NCBI RefSeq assembly: GCF_000237925.1 | Contig: NC_031502.1 | Span: forward strand, 41,222,655 to 41,286,654 | Length of the DNA: 64,000 nucleotides | From: Schistosoma mansoni | Taxonomy: Eukaryota; Platyhelminthes; Trematoda; Strigeidida; Schistosomatidae | Direction of reading: 5' to 3' | In this document: positions 23,603 through 36,018 of the stretch, piece after piece | Numbering within the stretch: position 1 is the first letter of the stretch | Layout of the letters: the number at the start of each line of letters is the position of its first letter | Position numbers and translations under genes: made by a program | The notes under the pieces: model-generated | What the model was told of the DNA's origin: nothing | Databases searched by the model: none | Seen by the model: only the letters and a program-made list of their open reading frames with translations

Positions 23603-24137
23603 AAGATTTACTTTTGACATTGATATATGACTAGTTTTTGTAATTAAATTTGATTGTTTTATTGTATCATCTTAATAAAATGTAAATTTACTTAACTACA
23701 TGTATAATATCGAATTGTTTATTTGCCTGACAGTGTATAGGTAAAAATAAGAAACTAATGTTTAAACGTTAGCAGAAAATTATGAACATGTGTAATGAAT
23801 AAATAAAAGTGTATTTTAAGAAATAGTATTAAATGGTTAAGTGTAAATAAAATCAAATTTACATGTTTACAGTTCTTTAGTCCATGCTCGGGTGTTTAAT
23901 TATGTACAAATTATACAATGCCGAATAAACCTGATTCGATGAATATAGATTCACTTCAGTGTTTACTCATAAGATGATCTTATATCATAGTTATCATCGT
24001 TCTTGAACATCACAGATCCTTATATTATTTGTAATTGAATAAATTTAAAATGTTAACCCAATTAGCTTCTATGATAGAGACGAAAATTAAGAATAGAAGC
24101 TTCAGAGCTTTTAAATCATAAATTGATTTTGCTTGAA

Positions 24138-24448
24138 CAACAATTGAAAACCTAGAAGCAATGGACAGTCATTTCATCTTAGTATTAGATTTCTTAACAG
24201 TATGTATTCACGAATGCACATCCACAAATCGAGTCTAGAACGTTCAATCTCACGCACAAACGCTTGACATCTCTAGACCACTGAGCCGGTATAACTTAAA
24301 TTAATCAATGATATTGTGCGGTCATCTATCGTTGTCTTCAGTGGGTACATTTCTCAAACAAGACACGACTGAACTCGACTGGTTACGGCTTCTTACTAGA
24401 ACTCCTAGACTTCCATCTCGAAGTTATTCGCTAATGAGCATATGATTA
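24138..24448 (-). repeat. Family B repeat, diverged
   Basis: On the minus strand, CTCATTAGCGAATAACTTCG begins the upstream segment. An A box CGGCTCAGTGG and a damaged B box and hammerhead follow. The order of blocks is the same as in the 22.1-kb copy, and the two share several changes (GAGACTGAACGTTCTAGA/GAGATTGAACGTTCTAGA), suggesting a common older subfamily. Confidence 0.75.
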
Positions 24449-25609
24449 TTAGTCTTATCGCGAGATTTGTAGATATCATATAATTTTCACGGTTTAAACA
24501 TCGAACTGATATTTGTTCGTAATTTAAAAACTATGAAACTTCTATAATTTCCACTATACCCTATACTAATGATCGTAGAAAGCTTAGATGGATTCATTCT
24601 ACCAGTTTCATTTGGCGTTCGCTTTCCAAACCTATCTTTGAACGCTACTCGCATAGCTATCCGAAGTTGAATTCAAGCTGATCAACTGCTTATTGTTGAA
24701 CATAACTGACCATTTTTAATCATCTGTCTCAATCAGAATGCTCATTCAATATTATTTATGAAGTTATAGAAACTTGTTTTATTTCAAACTAAGATATTTG
24801 TGCCGAGACTTTGGTGATCCATTAATTTAAACTTATATCGAAACTTTACAACTGTATTATGTCTATTATCTCACATTTTTGTTGAAAGGAAGCATATTCA
24901 ATCCATTCATATATTATGATCTTAACACTCCATATTTGAAAGTCATTTTGTCCGCGTGTTTTTCTTTTTTTTTATATTGATATTTATCAAATGGATAATC
25001 ATTCCTATATCTTTCATTCCACTCATCCTTTGATTATTACATTAATTTGGAGTTGTTCTTATTAACTTATAGCCTTTTCGTTAATGATTCAACCATTCAG
25101 CTTCATTAAAAACTACGATATGTAAAGTTAACAATAAATACCATTCTATAACATCGGTAAATGACATTATCGAAAACAATTGATCTTAACTGAATACTAA
25201 TTTATATAAGTAATTCATTATTAGTTCATAGCTTCATGTAATACCTTTGCTTTCTTGGTTTCAGTGGTTGCCTAATTGCGGTTAGTCCGTGATGTTAACT
25301 ACGAAATTCCACAAACTCCACAAATCTTACACTCAAATAGAGCAAAAACAATTGTCTTTATATGAAAAAATCTAAATGATCGATTGTAATACAACAGTTG
25401 TATATAAACTCATGTATCGGACTTTAAGCTGTAGCATTTTCACTATAAGTAAAATAATTAGAGCGTGAATTGACTCTACTACTACTAACACCAATATTAA
25501 TACTATTGTGAATGAGAACTTAGGTGGGTGACAAGCAATGTATTTAATATAAAATTACAGAGTTTCTTCGCCAAATGTGAAAACCAAATGTTCAATACTT
25601 TATTTGCAA

Positions 25610-25735
25610 ATTCTCCATCAATTGTCTCAAACTCCACCGTTCTTTCATTGTCATAACTATTACTCTGCTACCGGCTCTTCCATTTCTGACTAGCGCTATT
25701 TATGTCTGTCGATATACTTAGCATGCACATCAATA
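25610..25735 (-). repeat. Family C interspersed repeat, partial
   Basis: Minus strand: ATCGACAGACATAAATAG, then CTAGTCAGAAATGGAAGAGC, then GAACGGTGGAGTTTGAGACA and GCAAATAAAGTATTGAA. These match the 54.8-kb copy block by block. Confidence 0.65.
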
Positions 25736-26014
25736 CTACTAACAATTCATGTGTTGTGGCAAATAAAGTTTGTGTATAAAGTAAAATATTAGATCAAATA
25801 ACTATGTAAATTCATTTTCTTTGGCTAATATGTCCCATTCATTTTGAAGTTATTGGATAATCTAGTTGATAGAAAATAAATATGTATTTTCTTCGGAACT
25901 AAAACAAAATTTCTAACTTTTTAGCGCTACATTTAAACATTGTGTCAAATAATTCAATAGATCCTGGAAATTCTTGGTATAACATGTTATTAAGAAAGTA
26001 CTTTTCATCTTTAC

Positions 26015-26115
26015 GTGAGGTAATGCAATATCGAAGCTATACACTCAGAATATGCATATGAGAGAGTGATCAATTTCAGTCCTATGTATCAACAATGGAG
26101 AATTACATACCCTTA
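26015..26115 (+). repeat. Degenerate family A downstream segment
   Basis: GCAATATCGAAGCTATACAC, ATATGCATATGAGAGAGTGA and TTTCAGTCCTATGTATCAAC follow the order of the family A unit's CGAGGCAATACACACAG, ATGTGCCAATAAGAGACTG and GCAGTCCTAAACATCAATG blocks. It is clearly old, with no hammerhead part. Confidence 0.45.
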
Positions 26116-26663
26116 GTAACATTTCTCATTATTCATTTTTCCCACGAAACGAAATGAAAAGAAACTATATTTTACAAGTGTATATATGTATATATACGTT
26201 GAGAATTGTATAGTCAAGACATGATTATTCAATCAAACGATGACATTTTCAAATATGAAGTAAATAATTATTATCTTACATGTAAAAATGAAAAAAAATA
26301 ATAATCATAAATTATAAATAGTTCTCCCTATTTAAAAAACTAACCCCCCCCTCAATAATTTATCATTTATCAATAACAATAACATCACACATGATCATTG
26401 TCAATAAGCCATATTTTCTTCTATAATTAAAAAAAAGAAATCTATTGTTTTAAAGATATGTGAATTGTGCGTTTCTCAATCAGTTTCATTGTAATTCATT
26501 GAGCAGAATTAATAAAATGAAGAAGAAACTATAAACTAAAGGAATAATTAGACAAAGGGAAATGTAAATTGATTATGAAGTATCATCCTAGTTTTACATA
26601 TGTAGATGAAATGAAATGAATTACAGTAAGTGATAAATTGTTTTCCATCAGTCTTTTTTTAAT

Positions 26664-26666
<3 letters not shown>

Positions 26667-26702
<36 letters not shown>
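26667..26702. repeat. (TA)n microsatellite
   Basis: Alternating TA of about 36 bases, some 300 bases downstream of the Scratch stop codon. Confidence 0.95.
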
Positions 26703-26705
<3 letters not shown>

Positions 26706-27008
26706 TTACAAGTAGAACTGTATAAGGCGAAATTTCTAATCAAATGACTGGATTGATTATGTGATTAGTTATTAATAAAACGGGTGATTTATTCAAGATT
26801 GAAAGCAACAACAAAGAAATATATTAAAAAAACAGAATTAAAATCAATCAAATGAGGTAAGGTAAACCTTGTCTTACAATATTACTATTAATAGAATTGA
26901 TGCTATCAATCGTACAAATGATCATATTTCATTTAGTGATGAATAAAACAAAGAATAAAGTGAAAAATATTGGTACAAATTTACTGATCTTTATTATTGG
27001 GTAATTGA

Positions 27009-28717
27009 TCAATTAATTAATTTAGTTACACTCCATGATAAATCAGATTGTTGGTGAAATTCCATTTTCGATAATTTCTCTGATGGCTCTGGTGAGAAAT
27101 AAGATTTCTCTTCAGAAGTTAATGAAGAATTCATAACAGACCAGTCAGATTTATTCATACAACCAGATTCTAAATGTTTATTTAAATAGGATTTCAATGC
27201 AAAATTTTTATGACATTGTTTACACTCGAACTGCTTCATACCTGAGTGTGTTTGCATATGTGCTCGTAGATTAGAACGATCAGCAAATGCACGACCACAA
27301 TGTGCACAACCATATGGTTTTTCACCTGTATGTGCACGTCGATGACCTTGTAATAACCATGGTCGACTAAATGCTTTACCACAAATATCACATTGGTGTT
27401 TCAAATCATGAGTTAATAAATGCATTGATAATGCTGGCATAGATACATATGCCTTACCGCATTGTGGACATTTTCTAGCTGATTGACTGTCTAAACTACG
27501 ATGTGTTTGTTTGTGTCGACTCAAATTTGATGATGTTGCATAATTTTTACCACAATCTGGACAACTATATCGTTGTGTTTGTGTTTCATTTAATGTAACT
27601 AATAAAGAAGTTGAAGAGGACGTAATAGATGATAGATGAGATTTTGATGAATTATTATTCAGTGTATTATTTATTACTCGTTCTTCATTTGTACAATTTG
27701 ATAAATCATCAAGTGAACATGATCTTGACGTATTAGTTATATTCGATTGTGGACTAATTAGTTGTAATGATGTATCATCATTATTACTATGATACGATTG
27801 ACGTTTTTGTAATTTCGACTGTTTTATATGAGAATTTTTTACACGTTTTCTTGATCGACCATCTGAGATAAAAAATGCATCATACGTATAACCAACTGTT
27901 ACACCTGGTTGAAAACCTGATTTACGATTTTTAGCTCTAGTTAAATCATTTGTCATATGCTCTTGAAGATGATGATGGCGAGATTTGTTTGATATATTTC
28001 TATGACTTTTATTACTGATTCCACTACCACTATTACTACAACTACTATTCAGTGTATGATTAGTGTTATATTGGTTTTGTATGTATTCATCATATGATAA
28101 TTCATGACTGTATTCTTCACCCATACTACTTAGATTTGTATGCTTATCATTAGAAGCATTGATGTTATTGTTGCTTTTTAGGTTATGAGTATTACTATTA
28201 TTATTACTACTACTATTAGTAGTAGCAGTAGCGGTATTGACAAAGATTTCATTCAATTTATCAGCAGTCGATATTTTCAACTTTAATAATGATGAGAAAA
28301 AATCATTTGTACCAGGATAACTACTTAAATTAATATCTGTATTTAGTGGAAATGGTAATGAATTAAAATCAATCTCTGACTGAGTAGGGATTGTTGTCAT
28401 TGTTGAGAAACTAGTTGGAGATATTGTTGTTGGAGTTTGTGTTGTCATCATCATTGTACCTGTAGTTAGTGTTGATGTTAAAAATGAGGAAATACTAGAA
28501 TAGTGTTGTAGTTCGTTGATAGATTTTTGAATTAGTGGTTTTGACAATTCATTTGATTCACTTGCATGTTGTTCAATATTATCAATACTATTATTTACAT
28601 TATTATTTGAATATGTATCACTTGACACTATGTTATTCGAAGGATTTAGTGATGTTTGTTTATTTTGATTTGTCGATGTTTTGTTTGATCCATTATAGGA
28701 AAGATCAATACAACCAC
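27009..28717 (-). CDS. scrt: Scratch-like C2H2 zinc-finger transcription factor, terminal exon
   Basis: This exon encodes the C-terminal part of a Snail-superfamily DNA-binding repressor. Counting from the Met at 40842, five fingers lie at about residues 738-758, 769-789, 795-815, 823-843 and 851-872, in a predicted 921-residue chain. ATSSNLSRHKQTHRSLDSQ in finger 1 and its linker, and YVSMPALSMHLLTH in finger 2, are Scratch rather than Snail signatures. FSRPWLLQGH and FADRSNLRAHMQTH are common to the superfamily, and finger 5 is of the CCHC type. The long region before the fingers is rich in Ser, Thr and Asn with no known domain. The exon starts at a clear acceptor (CCCTTTCTGTTAG/GTGGTTG), entering one base into a codon. 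The apparent start further upstream is a TTG inside the intron and should be ignored. Such proteins act in the nucleus, binding E-box-like sites, usually in neural cells. An AATAAA lies 14 bases past the stop. Confidence 0.95.
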
Positions 28718-29547
28718 CTAACAGAAAGGGAACATAAAAAAACAAGAATATTTTATAAATAACAAATTCAGTTCATGAAACTTCAATTTGTACAGATAGG
28801 AAATTTTAAAATTTACTTCAACTAGATTCAATGAAAGATTTAATTAATTAGATTACTGAATATTGGTATTTCCTAAAATAATTCAAGTTATTAACAGTTT
28901 ACACGGTTATTGCGTCATAAGGATTTCGATATTGCATTATGATAACTAATCTATCCATGTACTGTATTGTGCTACTAAGGTAAACCGTTAAAAACAATGA
29001 TCTTTGCTTAACGGTGATCTTGGTAACAGTTGGAAGTCTTTAAACTAGTTTTTCACAGTACAACCAATTACCATAAAGTGTTACACTATCTCAAATTATT
29101 ACACAACTAGCTTCCTGTATCCCTATTTTAAATCGACAAATTATTAATTAACGTTTTACTATAAAAAAACCCTTTCTCTCTGTCTCTATATATATAATTT
29201 GTGTCACCTCTGATATTCACACTATCAGATATATTCACAGCAAACGAAAGAAGTGGAGTTATATTAGTGGTTTAGTAAATATAACCTATGACGTATTATT
29301 CGTCCGTATTCGAACTAAAATAAAAAATGACCTTCTGTTCGAAATAAATATGAGACAAAATGGTGTCTTGACATTTCAAATTCAATGTTAACTATCCCAA
29401 ATTTTGTTTGTTTTTCAATTATTTAGATCTATGGGTCCGCTGTACAGCCAAAACTTTCGGTTTTTTTTCTATGTATATCATCCACAATGTTTCAAAAGAT
29501 TGATTTTATCATAACTTGTACAAATCGAAACACTTACTTTGTATAGT

Positions 29548-29840
29548 AAGCAGAGATGGATAGTGGCTAGTAGTGGAATCCAGGACGCGCGTTTCGTCCT
29601 ATTTGGGACTCATCAACTGGATGTACCTGCATCTCAGAGTTGATGTTCACTCTGGGACTCGAACCCAGTACCCTCGCTTCAAACGCCATCGCATTATCCA
29701 CTCGGCCACTGAGTCCTGATGGCTACTTGCTTGTGCAATCGGGGTTAAGTTTAAATTCAATTAGTATTGTTTGTTTGAGACTGACCAGTTGCAGTCCTAA
29801 CACATCGATGGGAGGATTCAAATAAACAATACTAATTGAA
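29548..29840. repeat. Fold-back family A insertion with target duplication
   Basis: 29548 to about 29776 is a nearly complete family A unit on the minus strand: 3' end, hammerhead, B box GGTTCGAGTCCC, A box and the TTTAAATTCAATTAG left end. The remainder (about 29777-29840) is a plus-strand piece, GAGACTGACCAGTTGCAGTC to AACAATACTAATTGAA. Arms TTCAATTAGTATTGTTTGTT and AATAAACAATACTAATTGAA are inverted. CTTACTTTGTATAGT (29533-29547) and CTTATTTTGTATAGT (29841-29855) form a 14/15 direct repeat, so this is one insertion. Confidence 0.9.
29565..29629 (-). ncRNA. Sm-alpha-type hammerhead, near-consensus
   Basis: Minus strand: CAGGTACATCCAG, then TTGATGAGTCCC, AAATAGGACGAAACGCGCGT and CCTGGATTCCACTAC. 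Everything matches the known Schistosoma type I hammerhead except C3 of the core, which is T (TTGATGAG). C3 pairs with G8 in the catalytic core, so activity is expected to be strongly reduced. This is the best preserved ribozyme in the window. Confidence 0.85.
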
Positions 29841-32800
29841 CTTATTTTGTATAGTTTCTTTCAAGCTGATAAAAAACATAATGAAATACCATCATTGATC
29901 TCTCTATTGTTCTATTCAGTTCAAAAGGTGCTTGTTTACCAGTAAAATCCACTTCATAATGTACAAACTAATCTTCTTTTTCAATTTACTACAGATATCA
30001 TTTTCATTCAGATTAATAAATAAAAAAATGTATCTGAATATTACTCAAGCATCTTCACATCTTCTAATAGGTGATTTGTGTATTTATTTTTTCTTCAGAG
30101 GAAAAAAATTAAAATTTAATTAAATACTCTAGCAATCTGTTTAAATTAATTCTGGTGAACACTAATCATATTGGCTTGAATATCATGATTTACACTGTGA
30201 TTAGTGATCAAGAAGTTTGATAATTTTTTTTACAAACCAAAAAAAATGAAAAACAAACAAAAAAACATTGATGTTCATTTACACTCAGTTGATTGACACG
30301 TTCGATAGAATATTCCAACTTATCATAATCCACAAATATTGTAGCACATATGGATAAACTTATATGAACATATGTTTATAAATTATTGATTGATAAACTC
30401 GACTTTGTTTAATTATTTTTTTTACTCAGACCCCACCATCATTCTTATAATGTTTGTGATTTTTTTTCATCACCCTCCTCTAGTTCCGTTTATACACCTG
30501 TTTTTTTTTGAAAAAAATTATTTACGTCTGATTAATATTCAATAAATTTTGTGACCTGAGATATGAGCATATAAGGAGTCGGTTCACGCGAACAACTTAA
30601 ATAGATAAATGAAGTCATAGGAGAGGGAAAAAGAAAAAGAGAACGAGAACAAGAAAAATGGGGAGAATTAACGAGTTTTACGAAAGTAAAACAATAAAAA
30701 ATTTGAACTGAGAAAAATAAAAAATGAAACATTCCCAAAACTTTTATTCACAATTAGATTAACATATGGAAATAGAGATGTAAATGATTTGAAGATGTGA
30801 TGAGAGAAGGAAAAAACAGCGAAGAAATTAACTTTTTTTCATCGAAAAATTAGACTTAAATATAAATGAGATTATGATTTCACAAGTGTATAGTTATTTT
30901 TCTCTTCTCACACCTAACTTTGTTCTCCAAAACATCTTAATAAGTATGTAATACACAATCTGTTCAAATGAGTACAACAATGCATATGAACAACAGAAGC
31001 GAAAAGTGCATTTTTTAATACTACCATAAGTCTAGTTTTATATACTAGTAACACGTACTGAACGACAGCTTGATATCTGTTGGCGTTTGCCATATTACTT
31101 TTGTAGAAATTGATTAAAAAAGAAATAATCATATTCTGAATTTTAATTACATCCCCCTTCCTTCATTCTCACTAATGAATAGGTGTTTATTCTTCTCCCA
31201 GTATGTGGTATATAACAACACTTGAGTCGAAAGAAAAAAAGAAAAATACTACTTTAGTGGGGGGAACGTGTTGATAATTGTAGTACGTGTGACTGTATGT
31301 GTGTTTATTAAACAAAGAAAAATAAGGGGAAGAATGTGAGGGAGAAAGCATTTAGTTAACCAACAGATGGGAAGGTAAAGAAAATGTAAAAAGTTAATGG
31401 ATCTTTTTATTTCTTAAGTTAACATTCCGATACAACAAAAACCGATATACTTATATATTTATTCATTCAGAATATCCGCTTAATTCTTTTCAGAGTAAAG
31501 CAATGATAGAGAGAGAATTAGGTAAGTTCAACAATAACCACTTGATTAAAGTGAGAAAAAGCCCTAAAGGCTGATTTTTTTTCTTCAAACTAAAGTGATT
31601 TTTTTCTATGTTCTCAATAAACTCGTGTAATGTATATTCACTTAATTCATAATATAATTTATAAAATTTAGGAAAAACGTTTTAATGATGCTTGATTTAA
31701 TTTACGTTGAACTACACGTGTAACAAATTGTAGATGGATAAAACTAAGTAGTATTTACATTAAAACAAAGAAAATTTTACTGAATTTACTTAATTTCTGT
31801 TTGACAATTCAATTGTAACTGTGTTTGTAAGTATTTTAAGTTGTCTTGAAGTATTCACTATGAATCGATATTAATTATAGAAACATTGGAAAGTGATGCG
31901 TGGGGTGTGCACTAAACAGACGTTTTCCAAGTTTTCACTTAAATCATGAATCTATCACCACAAGCGAAAACCTTGTTTTCGATTGATAAATTGTCATTAG
32001 TGTATACCAATAACTGAGTATTTTACTATAATTATTTTTAAGATGAAAGGTTTTTGAAGGTTAGTTCCTTATGAAGAAATTATTCAATGTGAACCCTAAA
32101 ATCAGCTACAGATCAGTCATTCGCCAGAGAACCTAACAATCGTGTTTGAAAGTAAAGCCACGAATAGTAAGATATCAATAAGTAAACGTATTAATGATTA
32201 TTTACTCATCATTGTCAGTCAATCAGATAATATTGGGAATAAGAAAAGTACTTATCAGGACATTATTTTGTAGTCTAAAATACGTAATTGAATAAGTGTA
32301 ATAAAAATGTAAAAGTATTATGAGTAGTACTATAAATTGAAAATTAAAAAATATTGAAATAAGTTATTATCATTTGATTAATGACTTTCTTGCATTCAGT
32401 CTAAATTAAAACTTCTCGAATTAATCCTACGCAACAAAAAAATTCCGGAGTCTTTTTAAAACAACATAAGATTAAAAGAGTTTGAAAGAACTGTAAAACA
32501 GAGTAACTTCTACATTGTAATAAAAATAGTCTGTTGGATAATCTAAAATAAAATAATTAAAAAGAAAAGGGTCACAATCAGAATTGATTTGCACCAACAC
32601 AATATCTTTTCAATTAATCACTAACAAATTGCCTATATTACTATTGTCCTATGAATTGGTTCAAGTTTAAATATATTGTCTTCCAGTTTTACAAAATAAA
32701 TGTTTTATTTTTCTCTCAACTGTTTTAACAGTACCAAATAACTATTACAAAATACATGGTTAAAGCAACAATATTTCTTTGTATGTTCAATGTTTTTTCT

Positions 32801-33208
32801 TCCACTGTTGTTCTTTTTTTAATTTCACTAAAACAACTAAGATTAGAAAAAACACATTTTTTGTTTGTTTGTGCAAATATATATAACTATGTATGTCTGT
32901 ATATATGGATCTCTGTGAATGTGACTATTCCAAGAGGTGAAAACCTATACTAGAACACGTACATGTTATTCATTGTTTACATTTCTTTTTTTAATGAAAT
33001 ACATACTCAACATTCCTTTTTGTTTCTATCATTACATTTGAACAACAAGAAGCATGGACACAAACAAGAATCAGTAAAGTTCACTTGAATAATGTTTTGT
33101 AGTCGTCATTATTATAAAATAAAAGGTCATAATATATATATATAGTAGATTGCTAAGACGTATTTATACATGTTTTGTATAACTTAGATAGTTCAACTAT
33201 TTAATTAG

Positions 33209-33241
<33 letters not shown>

Positions 33242-33263
33242 TATATATATAATATATATATAT
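33209..33263. repeat. Imperfect (TA)n tract
   Basis: Alternating TA with two AATA interruptions. Confidence 0.9.
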
Positions 33264-35745
33264 GAATATTATGTAGATAAATATCACAACGAATTTGTCA
33301 ATATTTAATATCGAGGTCATTCCAATTTTATTGATAATTGTAATAATAATAGTGGATATGTGAAATGTACTTTAATCGCATTGTAAGCATTATACTGATA
33401 AATAATAATGATTATCTAACAATAAAAAACAGTAAACCATAGAAATACGTGTTTGTTCAGATATATTACCAAAATGTAGACACTGTTAAACCGAAGAAAT
33501 AAGGGTATAATATACTTAGTGAACACAATAACTGATATAACAGTTAAAAATGACATATTCTACAAAAAGAAAATTACAGCTTGATAGTTTTTTAAAAAGT
33601 CTGTTGTGTTATTTGAATGTGTAGGAACGTAGGTGTATGTGTGTGTGTACGTGATAAGTGAATGTAACCACCTGCATACTAAGTAACCGTAGAGATAAGT
33701 GAATGCAATAGATAAGATTAAATATTCAGTTTAACATTATTTCTATCAGTTTTTTTAAAGCTGTTTACCAGCAATATTAATATTACTAACAAGATAAATT
33801 GATGATTTTTTTTATTGAATTTAACTTTGAACTGTTTGTTATCTGATGTTACCATTTTTTCTATACTTGAGTGGAAAATTAAAGGTTATCTGATACATTT
33901 ATAAAAGTCAAAGCACTGAAGACCAATCTAGTAAAATTATATTTAAAAGGGAATATTTTGTAATAAATCTCTCATCCTCCTAACAATTACGTGTTAGCTA
34001 GTAACCGATTTCAAAGTGAATACCTTTGAATTCTAGTAAGCAGCTGTGACAGCCATAAAGGTGTATTACATATAGGTGAAGTTGTTTGACATAAGATGAC
34101 TTCTCTGTGTTCTCATAATGATATCAACTCATTGTAACATTTAACTACTAAAAAAGTGAAGGTTACTGGAAAGTTGTAAACTAGGTCAAATTAGCTGTCA
34201 ATGTTACTGAAATTCCTTTTTAGCCATTTTTCTGTTGATAACTGTTATGACCACCATTAATCATAACAATATTATTATCGTATACATATTATTACTAATA
34301 TTTAGTCCAGTCAACCACAAATTTCATAACAGTGATCACTAGTGTTTTACATCAAATTTCATAATAGTTATTACTAAAAAACCATTGAAAAACTATTTCC
34401 AGCTGACATTTTACAAAAATTGATTATTTAAGGATAAATCAACGCATTTTAACATTTTAATGTTCTGCATAATCATGTAATTCATTTCTAAACACAATTG
34501 TTTGTCTTAAACAAAACTGAAATATCTTAAATATCTAACAGTTGGATAGAAGCTCATTTTAATAATCATAATTGATAAGGAATGTCTATCATAAATTAAT
34601 GATCCCTGATTAATAATTGAGTATTATGAATGATCTTAGATTGGAAAAATTTTGTTTACATATCTCATACATATATGCGTAAATATAAGTAAACCATTGA
34701 CTGAGTGATTAGTAGATCTTTTATATAATCCATGAGATCCATTTGGAATGAAGTGAAGATGAATAAATATTATCAATCACTAAATATATATACGCTCGTA
34801 TATACATTTAGACACACCCACCCATGTGCACACATATATAGACACGTGAAATCAGATAAGCTACATGAAGTTAATCATTCATTTTCTTATAATCGGACGT
34901 TCTATAAAATAAGTGAAAAGTATTTATCAAATGTAATATGTTCAGGTCAATACGATTAAGTTGATCATGTCAAGTTGTATATTGTATATATATTTTTTAT
35001 ATGGGAGAAAAGGGAATAGAACAGATTGTCAAAGAAAATAACTTATAAAAATACATATGTATATATAAAACAAACAATATGCTGAATAAATCTGTAGTAT
35101 AAATCTTGAAACAAGTGATTTGTTTACTTATCAACCTATTATTATTATTATTATTCATATTTAAACTATTCAATCTGTTCGTGTGGTTCAATAAATAGAC
35201 CTTGAAAAAAACTTTCATTGTCATATATAAGAAGTTGATTGGTATCTACTAATATTATTGTTATTATATTTACCATTGGGATTATCATTAAATAGATAAC
35301 CAACTATTTCATCCCCCCCATCTATCCAAGACTATTTCATTCATCAGTTTATTATTCTATTGAATAAATGCATTTATTATTATTGTAAATATTTTTGCAT
35401 TGTATAATAAATATTTATTAATATGATTGTTGTTTTTTTAAACTGAATATATGTCAATATAAAGTTGTTTGTTACTTTTTTATTTGAAAGACTAATGTTC
35501 ATTCATTACGTAATAGTAGCGATTTTTTTTAAATGTCACCGAAAAAAGCAATAATTTATTCATTTATATTCTTTTTATTTATTTTAATAGTCATATTATT
35601 ATTATTACGTATGCAGTTGTTTATTGAATAGATGTAAATATATGCATATAAACTGGAATTACCCCCTAACTCATGGATAATAGTAGAAATAATTTATACT
35701 TGTAGCATATGTATTAGTATTGGTAGTATTGCTAATACCAATATT

Positions 35746-36018
35746 TTCATAGTTGAAAGCGTGAGTCAATTGAAGCGAGACCACCAGGGAAAACCGGAAA
35801 GCACTGGACTGCCAACTCGTCCTATTATGGGACTCCTCAGCAGTGCACATCCACGATCCCGCACTCGCGGGATTTGAACCCAGGACCTACCAGTCTCGCG
35901 CCAGAGCACTTAACCGATAGACACTCCAGTTCTTCCAGGTTTTCCATGGTAGTCTAGCTTCAATTGACTCACGCTTTCAACTATGAAAATAGTAAACATA
36001 TTAAACTCCTTCTGATAA
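35746..36018. repeat. Fold-back family B insertion with 13-bp target duplication
   Basis: The left part (to about 35925) is a minus-strand unit: 3' block, hammerhead with CTGAGGAG and GAGTTGG, and B box. It ends in the A-box to B-box spacer. The right part (about 35927-36018) is the plus-strand 3' block, TTCCAGGTTTTCCATGG to CTCCTTCTGA. TAATACCAATATT is perfectly duplicated at 35733-35745 and 36019-36031. The paired outer sequences CATAGTTGAAAGCGTGAGTC and GACTCACGCTTTCAACTATG are perfect inverted copies, which suggests a young insertion. Confidence 0.92.

Noticed and set aside
28718-28745. Apparent N-terminus MFFYVPFLLGG of the zinc-finger protein, looking like a signal peptide
   Set aside because: Its first codon is TTG, and the hydrophobic run is the pyrimidine tract of a splice acceptor read as codons.
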